This document shows positions 9,765-19,491 of a DNA stretch of 64,000 nt, in pieces. The notes beneath the pieces are model-generated. The model did not search any database and had not been told where the DNA came from. It was given only the letters and a program-made list of their open reading frames with translations. A program made the translations under genes and the position numbers. The first letter of the stretch is position 1. Each line of letters begins with the position of its first letter. Source of the DNA: Thermoanaerobaculia bacterium (lineage in GTDB: Bacteria; Acidobacteriota; Thermoanaerobaculia; Thermoanaerobaculales; Sulfomarinibacteraceae); NCBI GenBank assembly GCA_027061805.1, contig JAMOWA010000064.1:1-64000 (forward strand), in the 5' to 3' direction.

Positions 9765-10420
9765 GCCGCCTCCAGGCGCCCGCCCGCGAGCCGGAGCCTC
9801 CGGGCCCTCCCCATGCCGAGGGAGGGATCGTGCAGCACCGCCAGCACCGCCCTGTCCGGCCGGGCGGCGTGCTCCACCAGGAGCTCGGCACACCGGAAGG
9901 CCATGTCCGGGTCGAGGCCGGAGAAGGGCTCGTCGGCGAGCAGCACCGGCGGGTCCCACAGCAGGGCGCGGGCCAGGGCCAGGCGGTGCCGCTCCCCCCC
10001 CGAGAGCGTGCCGGCCCCACGCTCCATGGCGATCCCCCCCAGGCCCACTGCCTCCAGGATCTCCCGGGCGCGCCCCTCGTCGAAGCTCCGTCCCGCGGCG
10101 TTGCGGAGCCCGTAGGGGAACTCCAGGTTCCACCGCAGGCTTCCCGGAAGCACGGGGGCGTCCTGGGCCATGAGGGTCACCACGGAACGCCACCGGGGCA
10201 GGGATGCCCGGCCGTGGGCACGCCCCTGGAGCTCGCGCCGCACCCCGCGGGCGGGCACGAGCCCGGACACCAGCCGCAGCAGCGTGCTCTTGCCGCTGCC
10301 GGAGGGCCCCTCCAGCACGGTCACCCCACCCGCGTGCAGCCGAAGCTCCTGGTCCTCGAAGAGGACCCTCCCCTCGCCGTCGCGGGCGGAAAGCGGGCCG
10401 CAGCGCAGGAAGGGCTCCAT
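9761..10420 (-). CDS. ABC transporter ATP-binding protein (FetA-like)
   Basis: Walker A GPSGSGKSTLLRL, signature LSGGERHRLALARAL, Walker B VLLADEPFSGLD; overlaps FetB-like start. Confidence 0.9.
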   Translation of the reverse strand: MEPFLRCGPLSARDGEGRVLFEDQELRLHAGGVTVLEGPSGSGKSTLLRLVSGLVPARGVRRELQGRAHGRASLPRWRSVVTLMAQDAPVLPGSLRWNLEFPYGLRNAAGRSFDEGRAREILEAVGLGGIAMERGAGTLSGGERHRLALARALLWDPPVLLADEPFSGLDPDMAFRCAELLVEHAARPDRAVLAVLHDPSLGMGRARRLRLAGGRLEAA

Positions 10421-10436
10421 GGAGCCGCCGGGCCCC

Positions 10437-13091
10437 TCAGCCCCCGAGAAGGCGGGCCACAACCTCCGCCGCGGCGGCCATGGCCTCGTCCAGCTTCTCC
10501 GGATGCGGTCCGCCGGCCTGGGCCAGGTGGGGCCTGCCGCCGCCGCGGCCGCCCACGATCCCGGCCAGCTCCTTCACCAGGTCGCCGGCCCGCACGCGGT
10601 CCGTGAGGTCCTCGGTGACCGTGACGAGCAGCGTGGCCTTGCCCCCGGACTCCATGCCCAGCACCACCACGCCGGAGCCCAGCTTCTGGCGCAGGGTGTC
10701 GGCCAGGTTCCGGAGCTCGGAGGGCGACATCTCGGGGACGCGGCGCGCCACCACGGTGACGCCCTCGACCTCCGTGCGGAGCTCGGCCGCGCCCGCATCC
10801 CCGGAGGCCAGTTGCAGCTTGAGCTTCCTCACCTCCTCCTGGAGGCCGGCCAGCTGCTCCTCCCGGCGCTCGAGGACGGCCGGCAGCTGCTCCGGCGCGG
10901 TCTGGTAGCGACCCGCCAGCTCCCGGAGGAGCCGCGCCGCCCCCTGGACCCACTCCACGGCCCCGCGGCCCGTGACCGCCTCGATGCGGCGGACCCCGGC
11001 GGCGATGCCCCGCTCCCCGGTGATCTTGAAGAACCCGATGTCGCCGGTGCGCTCCACGTGGCAGCCGCCGCAGAGCTCCCGGGAGACCGAGCCGTCACCC
11101 ACGCTCACCACCCGGACCCTCTCACCGTACTTCTCGCCGAAGAGCGCCATGGCCCCGGCGGCCCGGGCCTCCTCGAGGCTCATGGTCTCCTTCCGCACCT
11201 CCTGGTTCCGCACGATCTCGGCGTTCACCAGCCGCTCGATCTCCTCCAGCTGCTCCCAGGACACCGGCCCGCCCCAGCTGAAGTCGAAGCGGAGCCGCTC
11301 CGGCTCCACCAGGGACCCCGCCTGCTGCGCCGCCTCCCCCAGCACCCGCCGGAGGGCGGCGTGGAGCAGGTGGGTGGCCGTGTGGTTCCGCTGGGTGTCC
11401 ATCCGGGCCCCCTCGAGCACGCGGGCCCGCACCACGAGGCCGGAGCGGAGGGAGCCCTCCTGCACCTCCACGTGGTGGACGATCAGCCCCTCGATGGGCT
11501 TCTGGGTGTCGGTGACCCGCGCCCGCCCCCCCTCCCAGAGGAGCTCGCCCGTGTCGCCCACCTGCCCGCCCGACTCCGCGTAGAAGGGCGTGCGGTCCAG
11601 CACCACCTCGCCCCGGGTCCCCGCGCCGAGGATGTCCACGGGGCCCTCGGTCCCCAGAAGGCCCACCACGGTACCCTCCGCCTCGAGCTCGTCGTAGCCC
11701 ACGAACTCCGACCTCACGCCCCGCTCCGCCAGGTCCTCGTACTCCGGGCGGAAGCGGGCCGCCGCCTCCCCCTTCCAGGAGGCCTGGCCCCGCTGCCGCT
11801 CCTCGGCGAGCGCCCGCTCGAAGCCCTCGCGGTCCACCGTGAGGCCCTCCTCCTGGGCGAACTCCTCCAGGAGCTCGAAGGGGATCCCGTGGGTCTGGTA
11901 GAGGTCGAAGGCCACCGGCCCCGGCACCACCGTCTCGCCGGCCGCCTTGAGGCGCTCCAGCTCCTTCTGGGCGATGTCGGTCCCCACGTTGAGCGTGCGC
12001 GCGAAGCGCTCCTCCTCCTGGGCGAGCTGGGTGGTCACCACACCCTGCCGCTCCCGGAGCTCGGGATAGAACTCCCCCATGAGCTCCACCACGGAGGGCA
12101 CCAGGGTGTGGAGGAAGGCGCCGTCCAGGCCCAGCTTCCGGCCGTACCGGAGGGCCCTCCGGACGATCCGGCGCAGCACGTAGCCCCGGCCCTCGTTGGA
12201 GGGGGTCACGCCGTCGGTCATGAGGAAGGTGGCGGCCCGGATGTGGTCCGCGATCACCCGGAAGGCCGGGGCCAGCTCGTCGCCCGGACGGTAGGGCCGT
12301 CCGGTCAGCTCCGAGATGGCCGCCAGGATGGGGGCGAAGAGGTCCGTGTCGTAGTTGCTCTCCACCCCCTGCATCACCGCGGCGATGCGCTCGAGGCCCG
12401 CCCCCGTGTCGATGGAGGGGCTGGGCAGTGGATGGAGATTGCCTTCCACGTCCCGCTCGTACTGCATGAAGACCAGGTTCCAGATCTCCACCACCTCGTC
12501 GCCCGGGCCGTTCACCAGCTCCCCGCGCCCCGGCGCGGCCGGGTCCGCCCCCCGGTCGAAGTGGATCTCCGAGCAGGGGCCGCAGGGGCCCGTCTCGCCC
12601 ATGGACCAGAAGTTCTCCTTCTCGCCGAAGCGGAGGATCCGGTCCCGCGGCGCCCCCACCTCCTCCCAGAGGCGGGCCGCGTCGTCGTCGTCCGTGTACA
12701 CGGTGAACCACAGCCGGTCCAGGGGCAGCTCCCACACCTCCACGAGGAGCTCCCAGGCGAAGGCGATGGCCTCGGCCTTGAAGTAGTCGCCGAAGGAGAA
12801 GTTCCCCAGCATCTCGAAGAAGGTGTGGTGGCGGGCGGTGTAGCCCACGTTCTCCAGGTCGTTGTGCTTGCCCCCGGCCCGCACGCACTTCTGCGAGGAG
12901 CAGGCCCGGCTGTAGGGGCGCGTCTCCCGGCCGGCGAAGACGTCCTTGAACTGGTTCATGCCGGCGTTGGTGAACAGCAGGGTGGTGTCCCCGGCGGGCA
13001 GCAGCGGCGAGGAGGGCACCACCTCGTGGCCCCGCTCCCGGAAGTAGTCAAGGAAGCTCTGGCGGATCTCCGCGCTCGTCATGGCTCGCAT
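10437..13091 (-). CDS. alaS: Alanyl-tRNA synthetase
   Basis: 884 aa; SPLLPAGDTTLLFTNAGMNQFKDVF, editing-domain HTATHLLHAALR, CGGCHVERTGDIG. Confidence 0.97.
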   Translation of the reverse strand: MRAMTSAEIRQSFLDYFRERGHEVVPSSPLLPAGDTTLLFTNAGMNQFKDVFAGRETRPYSRACSSQKCVRAGGKHNDLENVGYTARHHTFFEMLGNFSFGDYFKAEAIAFAWELLVEVWELPLDRLWFTVYTDDDDAARLWEEVGAPRDRILRFGEKENFWSMGETGPCGPCSEIHFDRGADPAAPGRGELVNGPGDEVVEIWNLVFMQYERDVEGNLHPLPSPSIDTGAGLERIAAVMQGVESNYDTDLFAPILAAISELTGRPYRPGDELAPAFRVIADHIRAATFLMTDGVTPSNEGRGYVLRRIVRRALRYGRKLGLDGAFLHTLVPSVVELMGEFYPELRERQGVVTTQLAQEEERFARTLNVGTDIAQKELERLKAAGETVVPGPVAFDLYQTHGIPFELLEEFAQEEGLTVDREGFERALAEERQRGQASWKGEAAARFRPEYEDLAERGVRSEFVGYDELEAEGTVVGLLGTEGPVDILGAGTRGEVVLDRTPFYAESGGQVGDTGELLWEGGRARVTDTQKPIEGLIVHHVEVQEGSLRSGLVVRARVLEGARMDTQRNHTATHLLHAALRRVLGEAAQQAGSLVEPERLRFDFSWGGPVSWEQLEEIERLVNAEIVRNQEVRKETMSLEEARAAGAMALFGEKYGERVRVVSVGDGSVSRELCGGCHVERTGDIGFFKITGERGIAAGVRRIEAVTGRGAVEWVQGAARLLRELAGRYQTAPEQLPAVLERREEQLAGLQEEVRKLKLQLASGDAGAAELRTEVEGVTVVARRVPEMSPSELRNLADTLRQKLGSGVVVLGMESGGKATLLVTVTEDLTDRVRAGDLVKELAGIVGGRGGGRPHLAQAGGPHPEKLDEAMAAAAEVVARLLGG

Positions 13092-13560
13092 GGCTCTCGG
13101 TCTCCCTCCGGCGGGCCAGGCGCTCCACGGCCTCCATGGCCGTGTGCGTCCCGAACCCGCGGTTGACGAGCGAGCTTACCATCCGGGCCCGCTCCTCGGG
13201 AAGTGCCCACCAGCCCGCCCGGCGTCCCCGCTCCGCCCTGGCGAGCGCCGTCTCCAGAGCCGCCCCGAGCAGCTCCTCCCCGAGCTCCGAGGCCGCCTCC
13301 GCGACCTCCCGCGGCGCACCCCGCCTCTGAAGCTCCGCGCGGAGCCGGCGCGGGCCCCACCCCCGCTGCACCGCCCGGACCTCCACGAAACGCCGCGCCA
13401 GCCGCTCCTCGTCCAGGTAGCCCAGCTCCCGGCACCGCCCGAGGGCCTCCGCGATCTCCTCCCCGGAGTACCCCCTCCGGCGGAGCTTCTCCGCGAGCTC
13501 CGCGGGAAAGTGGTCCCGGCGCGAGAGCAGGTCCACCGCCTTGTCGAAGGCGCTCACCAT
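13048..13560 (-). CDS. recX: RecX family regulatory protein
   Basis: RDHFPAELAEKLRRRGYSGEEIAEALGRCRELGYLDEERLARRFVE pattern; adjacent to alaS. Confidence 0.8.
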   Translation of the reverse strand: MVSAFDKAVDLLSRRDHFPAELAEKLRRRGYSGEEIAEALGRCRELGYLDEERLARRFVEVRAVQRGWGPRRLRAELQRRGAPREVAEAASELGEELLGAALETALARAERGRRAGWWALPEERARMVSSLVNRGFGTHTAMEAVERLARRRETESHASHDERGDPPELP

Positions 13561-13674
13561 GGGGGCATCATAGCCGCGGAACGGAGGGACCGGCCACCCG
13601 GTGGGGAGGTGGGGCGGCCAGGAGGTGAGGCCCTGAAGGGGTGACGAGGTGAAGGCGGCGCCCCCGTCCCGGGC

Positions 13675-14190
13675 GGTGACCGTGGCCGTATCCGTGGCCC
13701 TGTCCGCGTCCGTGACCCTGTCCGTGACCGTGTCCCTGTCCGTGACCGTGGCCCTGCCGCCGACCCCGATCCTGACCGTGTCCGTGACCGTGCCCCCTGT
13801 CCCTGACCGTGACGGTGTCGGTTTTTCTTACCTCGAGCGAAGCCATTCGCCCCCACTGTCCATCCCGAGCGAAGCGGGGTCGGGGCCAGGGGCAGGGGAG
13901 CGGGAGCGCCGGGGTGCAGGGGACGCCTCGAGACATTGACATTGGCGTTTCTCTAGTGCGGGGGGCTGTCACACCTCGCACGGGCGGGTGGGGGGCTGTC
14001 GCACCGTGTCGTGACCAGCGGTTCGGAAGTGCCTCATTCGTTTCACGTCTCACGTTTCACGTTTCACGAGAAGCGGGGGAGCAGGGTCGGGGTCGGGAAC
14101 GGGTCACGGACACGGCCGCACACGGTCAGGGTCGGGGTCAGGGGCGCGGGCAGGACCAGGGTCGAGGCCGTGTCCGTGACCGGGGACCTG
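13675..14190. repeat. Modular intergenic repeat, site 3, flanked by GTGACC/GTGTCC hexamer arrays on both sides
   Basis: gtgaccgtgtccctgtccgtgaccgtggcc arrays at about 13675-13820 and cacggacacgg type at about 14095-14190; core ggaagtgcctcattcg 14025-14040 and four tttcacg-like 7-mers. Confidence 0.85.
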
Positions 14191-14265
14191 ACGAACGCAG
14201 CCCTCACGAAGCACGCCTCCGGTGGGGCGGACGGAAGACGGCCCGTGGTCCTCTCCGCCGCTCCC

Positions 14266-15447
14266 CTACTCCGCGTTGCCGAACTCGAAGGGCGACTCCT
14301 CCGAGAAGGGATCCATGGAGGCCTCGCTCTCCAGCTCGAGCGAGCCCTCCATCTCCTCGCGGGAGACGTCCGAGGTGGACTGGATGCCCTGGATGCGCAG
14401 CCGGAACTCGTCCGGGTTCGTGGAGCGCCGGATGGCCTCCTCCAGCGTGATGAGGCCGTTCTTGTACAGCAGGTAGAGGGACTGGTCGAAGGTCTGCATT
14501 CCGTACTGGCTGGTGCCCTGGGCGATGGCGTCCCGGATGAGCTTGGTCTTCTCCTTGGTCTCCACGCAGTCCCGGATGTACGGGGTGGAGATCAGGACCT
14601 CCACGGCGGGCACCCGGCCCAGGCCGTCGGCCCGCGGGAGCAGGCGCATGGAGATGATGGCCTTGAGCACCGCGGCCAGCTGGATGCGGATCTGCTTCTG
14701 CTGGTGGGGCGGGAAGACCGAGATGATCCGGTTGATGGACTCGGTGGCGTCCAGCGTGTGGAGGGTCGAGAGCACCAGGTGGCCGGTCTCGGCGGCCAGC
14801 AGGGCCGTCTCGATGGTCTCGTAGTCCCGCATCTCGCCCACGAGGATCACGTCGGGGTCCTGGCGGAGCGCCGAGCGCAGCGCGGTGGAGAAGCCCTTGG
14901 TGTCCACGTCCACCTCGCGCTGGTTGATGATGGACTTCTTGTCGCGGTGGAGGAACTCGATGGGGTCCTCGATGGTCATGATGTGCTCGATGCGCCGCGT
15001 GTTGATGTAGTCGATCATGGAGGCAAGCGTGGTGGACTTGCCGGAACCGGTGGTTCCCGTGACCAGGACGAGGCCGCGCTGCTCCTCGCAGATCTTCTCG
15101 AGCACCGGCGGCAGCAGGAGCTCCTTGAAGGTCTGGATCCGGGCCGGGATGAGGCGGAGCACCAGCCCCACGGAACCACGCTGCTGGAAGATGTTGCAGC
15201 GGAACCGCCCCAGGCCGGGCACGGAATAGGCGATGTCGATCTCCAGCTGGTGCTTGAAGCGCTCCTTCTGCCGGGAGGACATGAGGGAGAACGCCATGGC
15301 GATGGTGTCCTCCTGCATGAGCCGCTTGAACTCGGTCATCACCTGGAGCCTGCCGTCGATGCGCATCACCGGGTGGGCTCCCACCTTCAGGTGCACGTCC
15401 GAGGCCTTCCGCTCTCCCGCCATCTTGAGGATGTCGTTGATGTGCAT
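14266..15447 (-). CDS. pilT: PilT-type twitching motility ATPase
   Basis: VTGTTGSGKSTTLASMIDYIN, ALRQDPDVILVGEMRD, AETGHLVLSTLHT. Confidence 0.93.
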   Translation of the reverse strand: MHINDILKMAGERKASDVHLKVGAHPVMRIDGRLQVMTEFKRLMQEDTIAMAFSLMSSRQKERFKHQLEIDIAYSVPGLGRFRCNIFQQRGSVGLVLRLIPARIQTFKELLLPPVLEKICEEQRGLVLVTGTTGSGKSTTLASMIDYINTRRIEHIMTIEDPIEFLHRDKKSIINQREVDVDTKGFSTALRSALRQDPDVILVGEMRDYETIETALLAAETGHLVLSTLHTLDATESINRIISVFPPHQQKQIRIQLAAVLKAIISMRLLPRADGLGRVPAVEVLISTPYIRDCVETKEKTKLIRDAIAQGTSQYGMQTFDQSLYLLYKNGLITLEEAIRRSTNPDEFRLRIQGIQSTSDVSREEMEGSLELESEASMDPFSEESPFEFGNAE

Positions 15448-15559
15448 GCCTCAACCTCCGCTGTGCCGGACCCGTCGCGCCCCGGACCCCGCGGCGCAGC
15501 ACGAGCGCACGCATCCTGATCCGGAGAGCTGCACGACCAGTGTACCGCAACCGGCGGGT

Positions 15560-15600
15560 GGGATCGTGAAACGCGAACGGTGAAACGAATGAAAGGGAAC
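15560..15600 (-). repeat. Partial modular repeat, site 4
   Basis: gggatcgtgaaacgcgaacggtgaaacgaatga; three degenerate 7-mers plus start of the core. Confidence 0.65.
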
Positions 15601-15733
15601 GGGTTGGGAGGTGGCCGGGTGTCGCACCCTCGGCCGGATCGGCGGGTCCCCGCGCCCTGTCGGCTTCACTCCTCGCCCTTCACCTCTTCACCCGGCGCGG
15701 ACGGGAGGGGGACCTCCTCCCGTCCTCACCTCC

Positions 15734-16195
15734 TCACGTCCTCACGTCCTCACCCTCCTCCACCGCGATGCTGCGGGTGCCGTCGTCGCGGACGGCGAGG
15801 CGGACGGTGAGGCACCGGGTGCCCCGGGGCCTCCAGGTGGTGAGGAGCTCCGTGGGCCACTCCACGGCCACCACGGAGGCGGGGTCCGAGAGGAGCTCCT
15901 CGAGGCCGATCTCCCGGAGGGCCGCCTCCCCGGCATCCGCCAGCCGGTAGAGGTCCACATGGTGGACGGTCCGGATCCCCCCGCGGTCCACGGGGTAGCT
16001 CTGCACCAGCACGAAGGTGGGAGAGCTCACCTCCCCCGGGTCACCCCCGAGACCCTCCACGAGGCCCCGCACCAGGGTGGTCTTGCCCGCGGCCAGGTCG
16101 CCCACGAGCAGGAGGAGGTCCCCGGGGAGCAGGCCGGCCGCAAGCCGCCGGCCCACGGCCTCGGTCTCCTCCGGGGTGGCGGTGACGCCGGTCAA
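15734..16195 (-). CDS. tsaE: tRNA threonylcarbamoyladenosine biosynthesis ATPase TsaE
   Basis: LLLVGDLAAGKTTLVRGLVEGLG, VSSPTFVLVQSY, HHVDLYRL; TTG start overlapping upstream stop (TTGA). Confidence 0.88.
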   Translation of the reverse strand: MTGVTATPEETEAVGRRLAAGLLPGDLLLLVGDLAAGKTTLVRGLVEGLGGDPGEVSSPTFVLVQSYPVDRGGIRTVHHVDLYRLADAGEAALREIGLEELLSDPASVVAVEWPTELLTTWRPRGTRCLTVRLAVRDDGTRSIAVEEGEDVRT

Positions 16196-17820
16196 TGGTC
16201 CTCCTTCGCCTCCGGGACCAGGATCGTGTCGCCCCTCTCCTCCACGATCCGGCGGTACCACGACTCGGGATACGGGGGGTGGCCAACATGGCCCGACCGG
16301 TCCTTCACGTTGCCGTCCACGTACTTGACCATGAGCTGCTCGCCCAGCTTCCGCCAGCGCCGGACCGTGGACTCGCCCGCCTCCACCGAGTAGCGCGTCA
16401 GGTAGTCGGCCGCCAGCCGGGGGGACTCGCCATACAGCTCGAGGGCGGCCTTCTCCACCGCCGCCTGGTCGGCGAGGAAGCGCCCCTCCAGCTCCCGTTG
16501 CACGGCCTGGATGTCCACGATGATGTCGCTGTAGCGGGCGTAGGCCATGTTGGCCACCCAGTTGAAGACCCAGAAGGCCGAGTCCCAGGAGAACCGCATG
16601 AGCGAGGCCACGCCCTCGCCGTAGCTGGGGGGCACCGAGGTGACCCCGCAGTAGACGGGCACGTACACCGTGGAGTAGGTGTCGTCCACGCCGAACCAGA
16701 AGACGCCGCCGATGGGGTCGGGCAGCGCGGCCCGGGACTGGGCCACGAAGGAGAAGCCGGTCTGCTGCGTGGAGATGGCCCGCTCGTGGAGGTACCGCTT
16801 CCCGTCCACCTCCCAGGTCATGGGGCGCCAGCGGTAGGGGCAGGCGTAGGGGCCGGCACCCACGCCCTTCGAGAGGTCCAGCGGAGTCCCCTCGTAGTGG
16901 TCCCGCATGAGGGACATCACGTCGGCCACGCCCAGGGGGCGGTCCGGCCGGATCCACAGGGGGAGCCGCTTGTCCGGGTGGGAGCCGTCGGCGTACTCCA
17001 CCCCCAGCCCCAGGGAGGGGGCCGCCCGCCGGAAGATGCTCCAGACCCGGGCCTCGCAGAACCTGATCCCGCCGAAACCCAGGGGGGCGTACACGTCGGC
17101 AAAGGAGAACTCCTCGTCGGGCCCGTCGTAGAACCCCTTCTCCCGCGCGAAGGAGATCACGTCGGGAGCGTGGAGGCAGCTGGCGGGGTCGTCCAGGGGG
17201 AAGGTCCGGATCCGCGCCTGGTTGGCGTGCGCCGAGATGAAGCCGTCGGGGACGCGGCGCGCCACCCACACCGCGCCCTTCTCACCCTCGCCCTTGCCGA
17301 TGATCTCGAAGATCCAGACCTCCTCGGGATCCGAGATGGAGAACGACTCCCCCGAGGAGTAGTAGCCGTACTCCGCCACGAGCTCCCCGATCACCCGGAT
17401 GGCCTCCCGCGCGGTGGTGGCCCGCTCCAGGGCCAGCTGCATCAGGCTGCCGTAGTCCAGGATCCCCGAGGGACCCCTCAGTTCCTTGCGGCCCCCGTAG
17501 GTGGTCTCGCCGATGGCCACCTGGTGCTCGTTCATGTTGCCCACCACGGTCCATGTCCGGGGCGCCTCGGGGATGTACCCCAGGTGTTTCCCGGTGTCCC
17601 ACTCGACGATCTCGCGGAGGGTGCCGGGGGCGTTGACACTGCCCGGCCGGTAGACCAGCTCGCCGTAGAAGTCGTGGGAGTCGGCCGCGTAGGAGATGAA
17701 CGCCGAGCCGTCGGCGCTGGCACCCGGGGTCACCAGGATGTTGGTGCAGGGCAGGGTGGTGGCTGCGGTCAGGGTGACGGCCAGGACCAGGGTGGTGACG
17801 CGGGGGAGGAGACCGGACAT
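16192..17820 (-). CDS. C69 family dipeptidase
   Basis: Signal peptide then C-T-N-ILVTPGASADGS (N-terminal nucleophile-type Cys), EVWIFEIIGKG; 542 aa; RBS aaggag. Confidence 0.88.
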   Translation of the reverse strand: MSGLLPRVTTLVLAVTLTAATTLPCTNILVTPGASADGSAFISYAADSHDFYGELVYRPGSVNAPGTLREIVEWDTGKHLGYIPEAPRTWTVVGNMNEHQVAIGETTYGGRKELRGPSGILDYGSLMQLALERATTAREAIRVIGELVAEYGYYSSGESFSISDPEEVWIFEIIGKGEGEKGAVWVARRVPDGFISAHANQARIRTFPLDDPASCLHAPDVISFAREKGFYDGPDEEFSFADVYAPLGFGGIRFCEARVWSIFRRAAPSLGLGVEYADGSHPDKRLPLWIRPDRPLGVADVMSLMRDHYEGTPLDLSKGVGAGPYACPYRWRPMTWEVDGKRYLHERAISTQQTGFSFVAQSRAALPDPIGGVFWFGVDDTYSTVYVPVYCGVTSVPPSYGEGVASLMRFSWDSAFWVFNWVANMAYARYSDIIVDIQAVQRELEGRFLADQAAVEKAALELYGESPRLAADYLTRYSVEAGESTVRRWRKLGEQLMVKYVDGNVKDRSGHVGHPPYPESWYRRIVEERGDTILVPEAKEDH

Positions 17821-17877
17821 GAAGAACTCCTTCGTCGGTAGTGGCGGCGGTGCCGCCGGGCGATGGTAGCAGACGGC

Positions 17878-19230
17878 TCAGGCCGTGCGCGCTCCCCGGC
17901 CGGCGAGCCAGCAGGCGATGGAAACGGCCAGCGCCGGGAACATGGGCTCGAGACCCAGGGGGTAGGCGCCGGCCCTCCCGGCGAGGATCCACGCCGCCGC
18001 CGTGGCGGCCGCGAGGACGATGGCCCAGGCAGCCGAACCTCCCCCGTAGCGCCAGCGTGGCGGCAGGTGGACCGAGAGCACCGGCAGGAGCAGCGCCGAG
18101 GTCACCACGGAACCCACGTGGTGCCACAGGGTGACCACCGAGCCGAAGGCCAGGGCGGCCGCCACGGCCAGGGCGGCCGAGACCACGAGCCCCCACCGGC
18201 TGGCGCGGCGCTCCGCGCCGGGAGCGGGGGGTGTGGCCGCGAGGTCGTGCCCCACGGTGGCCGCCGCCAGGAACAGGTAGGAGTCCAGGCTGGACATGAC
18301 CGTGGCGAAGAGCCCCAGCGTGAACAGGGCCCCAAGGGCCGCGGGGAGCACCCTGGCGGCCAGCGCCGGGTAGGCGGCCAGGGGGTCCGCCAGGTCCGGC
18401 AACAGGACCCGCGCCGCCAGGCCCGAGAAGGTGGTCAGGAAGTCGAACACCGCCCAGGCCCCCACCGACACCAGGACGCCGGTCCGGGCCACCCGGGGGC
18501 TCCTGGCCGCGAAGACCCGCTGGTAGAAGGCCGGCTCCACCATGGTCTGGAGCGCGATCAGGTACCAGACGAGCACGGCCTGGAGGCCCAGCCCGCCGTC
18601 CCAGCTCCGGTGGGCCGGGGGCAGGGCCCGCCACATGGCCTGGAGGCCTCCCGCCTCGTGGAGCGCTGCCGGAAGCAGGACGAGGAACCCCCCGTACATG
18701 AGCACCAGCTGGAGGGCATCGGTGCGGACCACCGCCCGGAACCCCGAGAGCCCCACGTAGAGGGCGGAGAAGGCCGCACCGGCCACCGCGGCGACCCACA
18801 GGGGCCACCCGGTCACCTGCCGGAGGAGCACCGCCAGCATGAGCACGTAGGCCGCGGGGACGGAGAGGGCCCAGACCCCGCCCGCCCCCAGCACCGCCGT
18901 CCGGCGGCCGTAGGTCCGGGACAGCAGCTCGGGGATGGAGATGGCCTCCGTCCTCCGGAGCCGCGGCGCCAGCACCAGGGCGAAGAGCACCGCCGCCAGG
19001 TAGTAGGGGAGGCCGAAGACCAGCCAGGTGGAGATCCCCCAGCGCCAGGCGTACTCGCCCACGCCCAGGATGCCGCCGTACCAGGTGGTCACCAGCGTGG
19101 CCACGAAGGCGGGCAGCGTGAGCCGCCGCCCGTCCAGCAGCCAGCCCACACCGGTCCCGCTCCCCCCCCGGGAGAGGAGGACCAGGACCACGGCGTAGAG
19201 TCCCAGCAGCAGCAGGGTCAGCTGGTTCAC
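17878..19230 (-). CDS. Sodium:solute symporter family protein
   Basis: Multi-TM SSS-like protein (TTWYGGILGVGEYAWRWG; LFATVMSSLDSYLFLAAATVGHDL). Confidence 0.85.
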   Translation of the reverse strand: MNQLTLLLLGLYAVVLVLLSRGGSGTGVGWLLDGRRLTLPAFVATLVTTWYGGILGVGEYAWRWGISTWLVFGLPYYLAAVLFALVLAPRLRRTEAISIPELLSRTYGRRTAVLGAGGVWALSVPAAYVLMLAVLLRQVTGWPLWVAAVAGAAFSALYVGLSGFRAVVRTDALQLVLMYGGFLVLLPAALHEAGGLQAMWRALPPAHRSWDGGLGLQAVLVWYLIALQTMVEPAFYQRVFAARSPRVARTGVLVSVGAWAVFDFLTTFSGLAARVLLPDLADPLAAYPALAARVLPAALGALFTLGLFATVMSSLDSYLFLAAATVGHDLAATPPAPGAERRASRWGLVVSAALAVAAALAFGSVVTLWHHVGSVVTSALLLPVLSVHLPPRWRYGGGSAAWAIVLAAATAAAWILAGRAGAYPLGLEPMFPALAVSIACWLAGRGARTA

Positions 19231-19292
19231 GGGAGAAGTGTACGGTGAAGCGAACCGTTACGCGAGACGGGAGGAGGTCTCCCGCCCGCCCG

Positions 19293-19480
19293 GATCGTGA
19301 AACGTGAAAGGTGAACCGTGAAACGAATGAGGCACTTCCGAATCGTTGGACACGACGCAGTGCGACAGCCACCCGCCCGCCCTCCCGCGCACTCCTGCGC
19401 CTGACCGCGACCCCGACCGTGTCCATGACCGTGGCCCTGTCCGTGACCCTGGCCCCGCACCCCTGCTCCCGGGGCCGGGC
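19293..19480 (-). repeat. Modular intergenic repeat, site 5
   Basis: atcgtgaaacgtgaaaggtgaaccgtgaaacgaatgaggcacttcc (core 19324-19339) followed by a gaccgtgtccatgaccgtggccctgtccgtgaccctg array. Confidence 0.85.
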
Positions 19481-19491
19481 GGGGGCCCTCC

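Noticed and set aside
10170-13166. 998-aa plus-strand ORF
   Set aside because: Antisense shadow of alaS.
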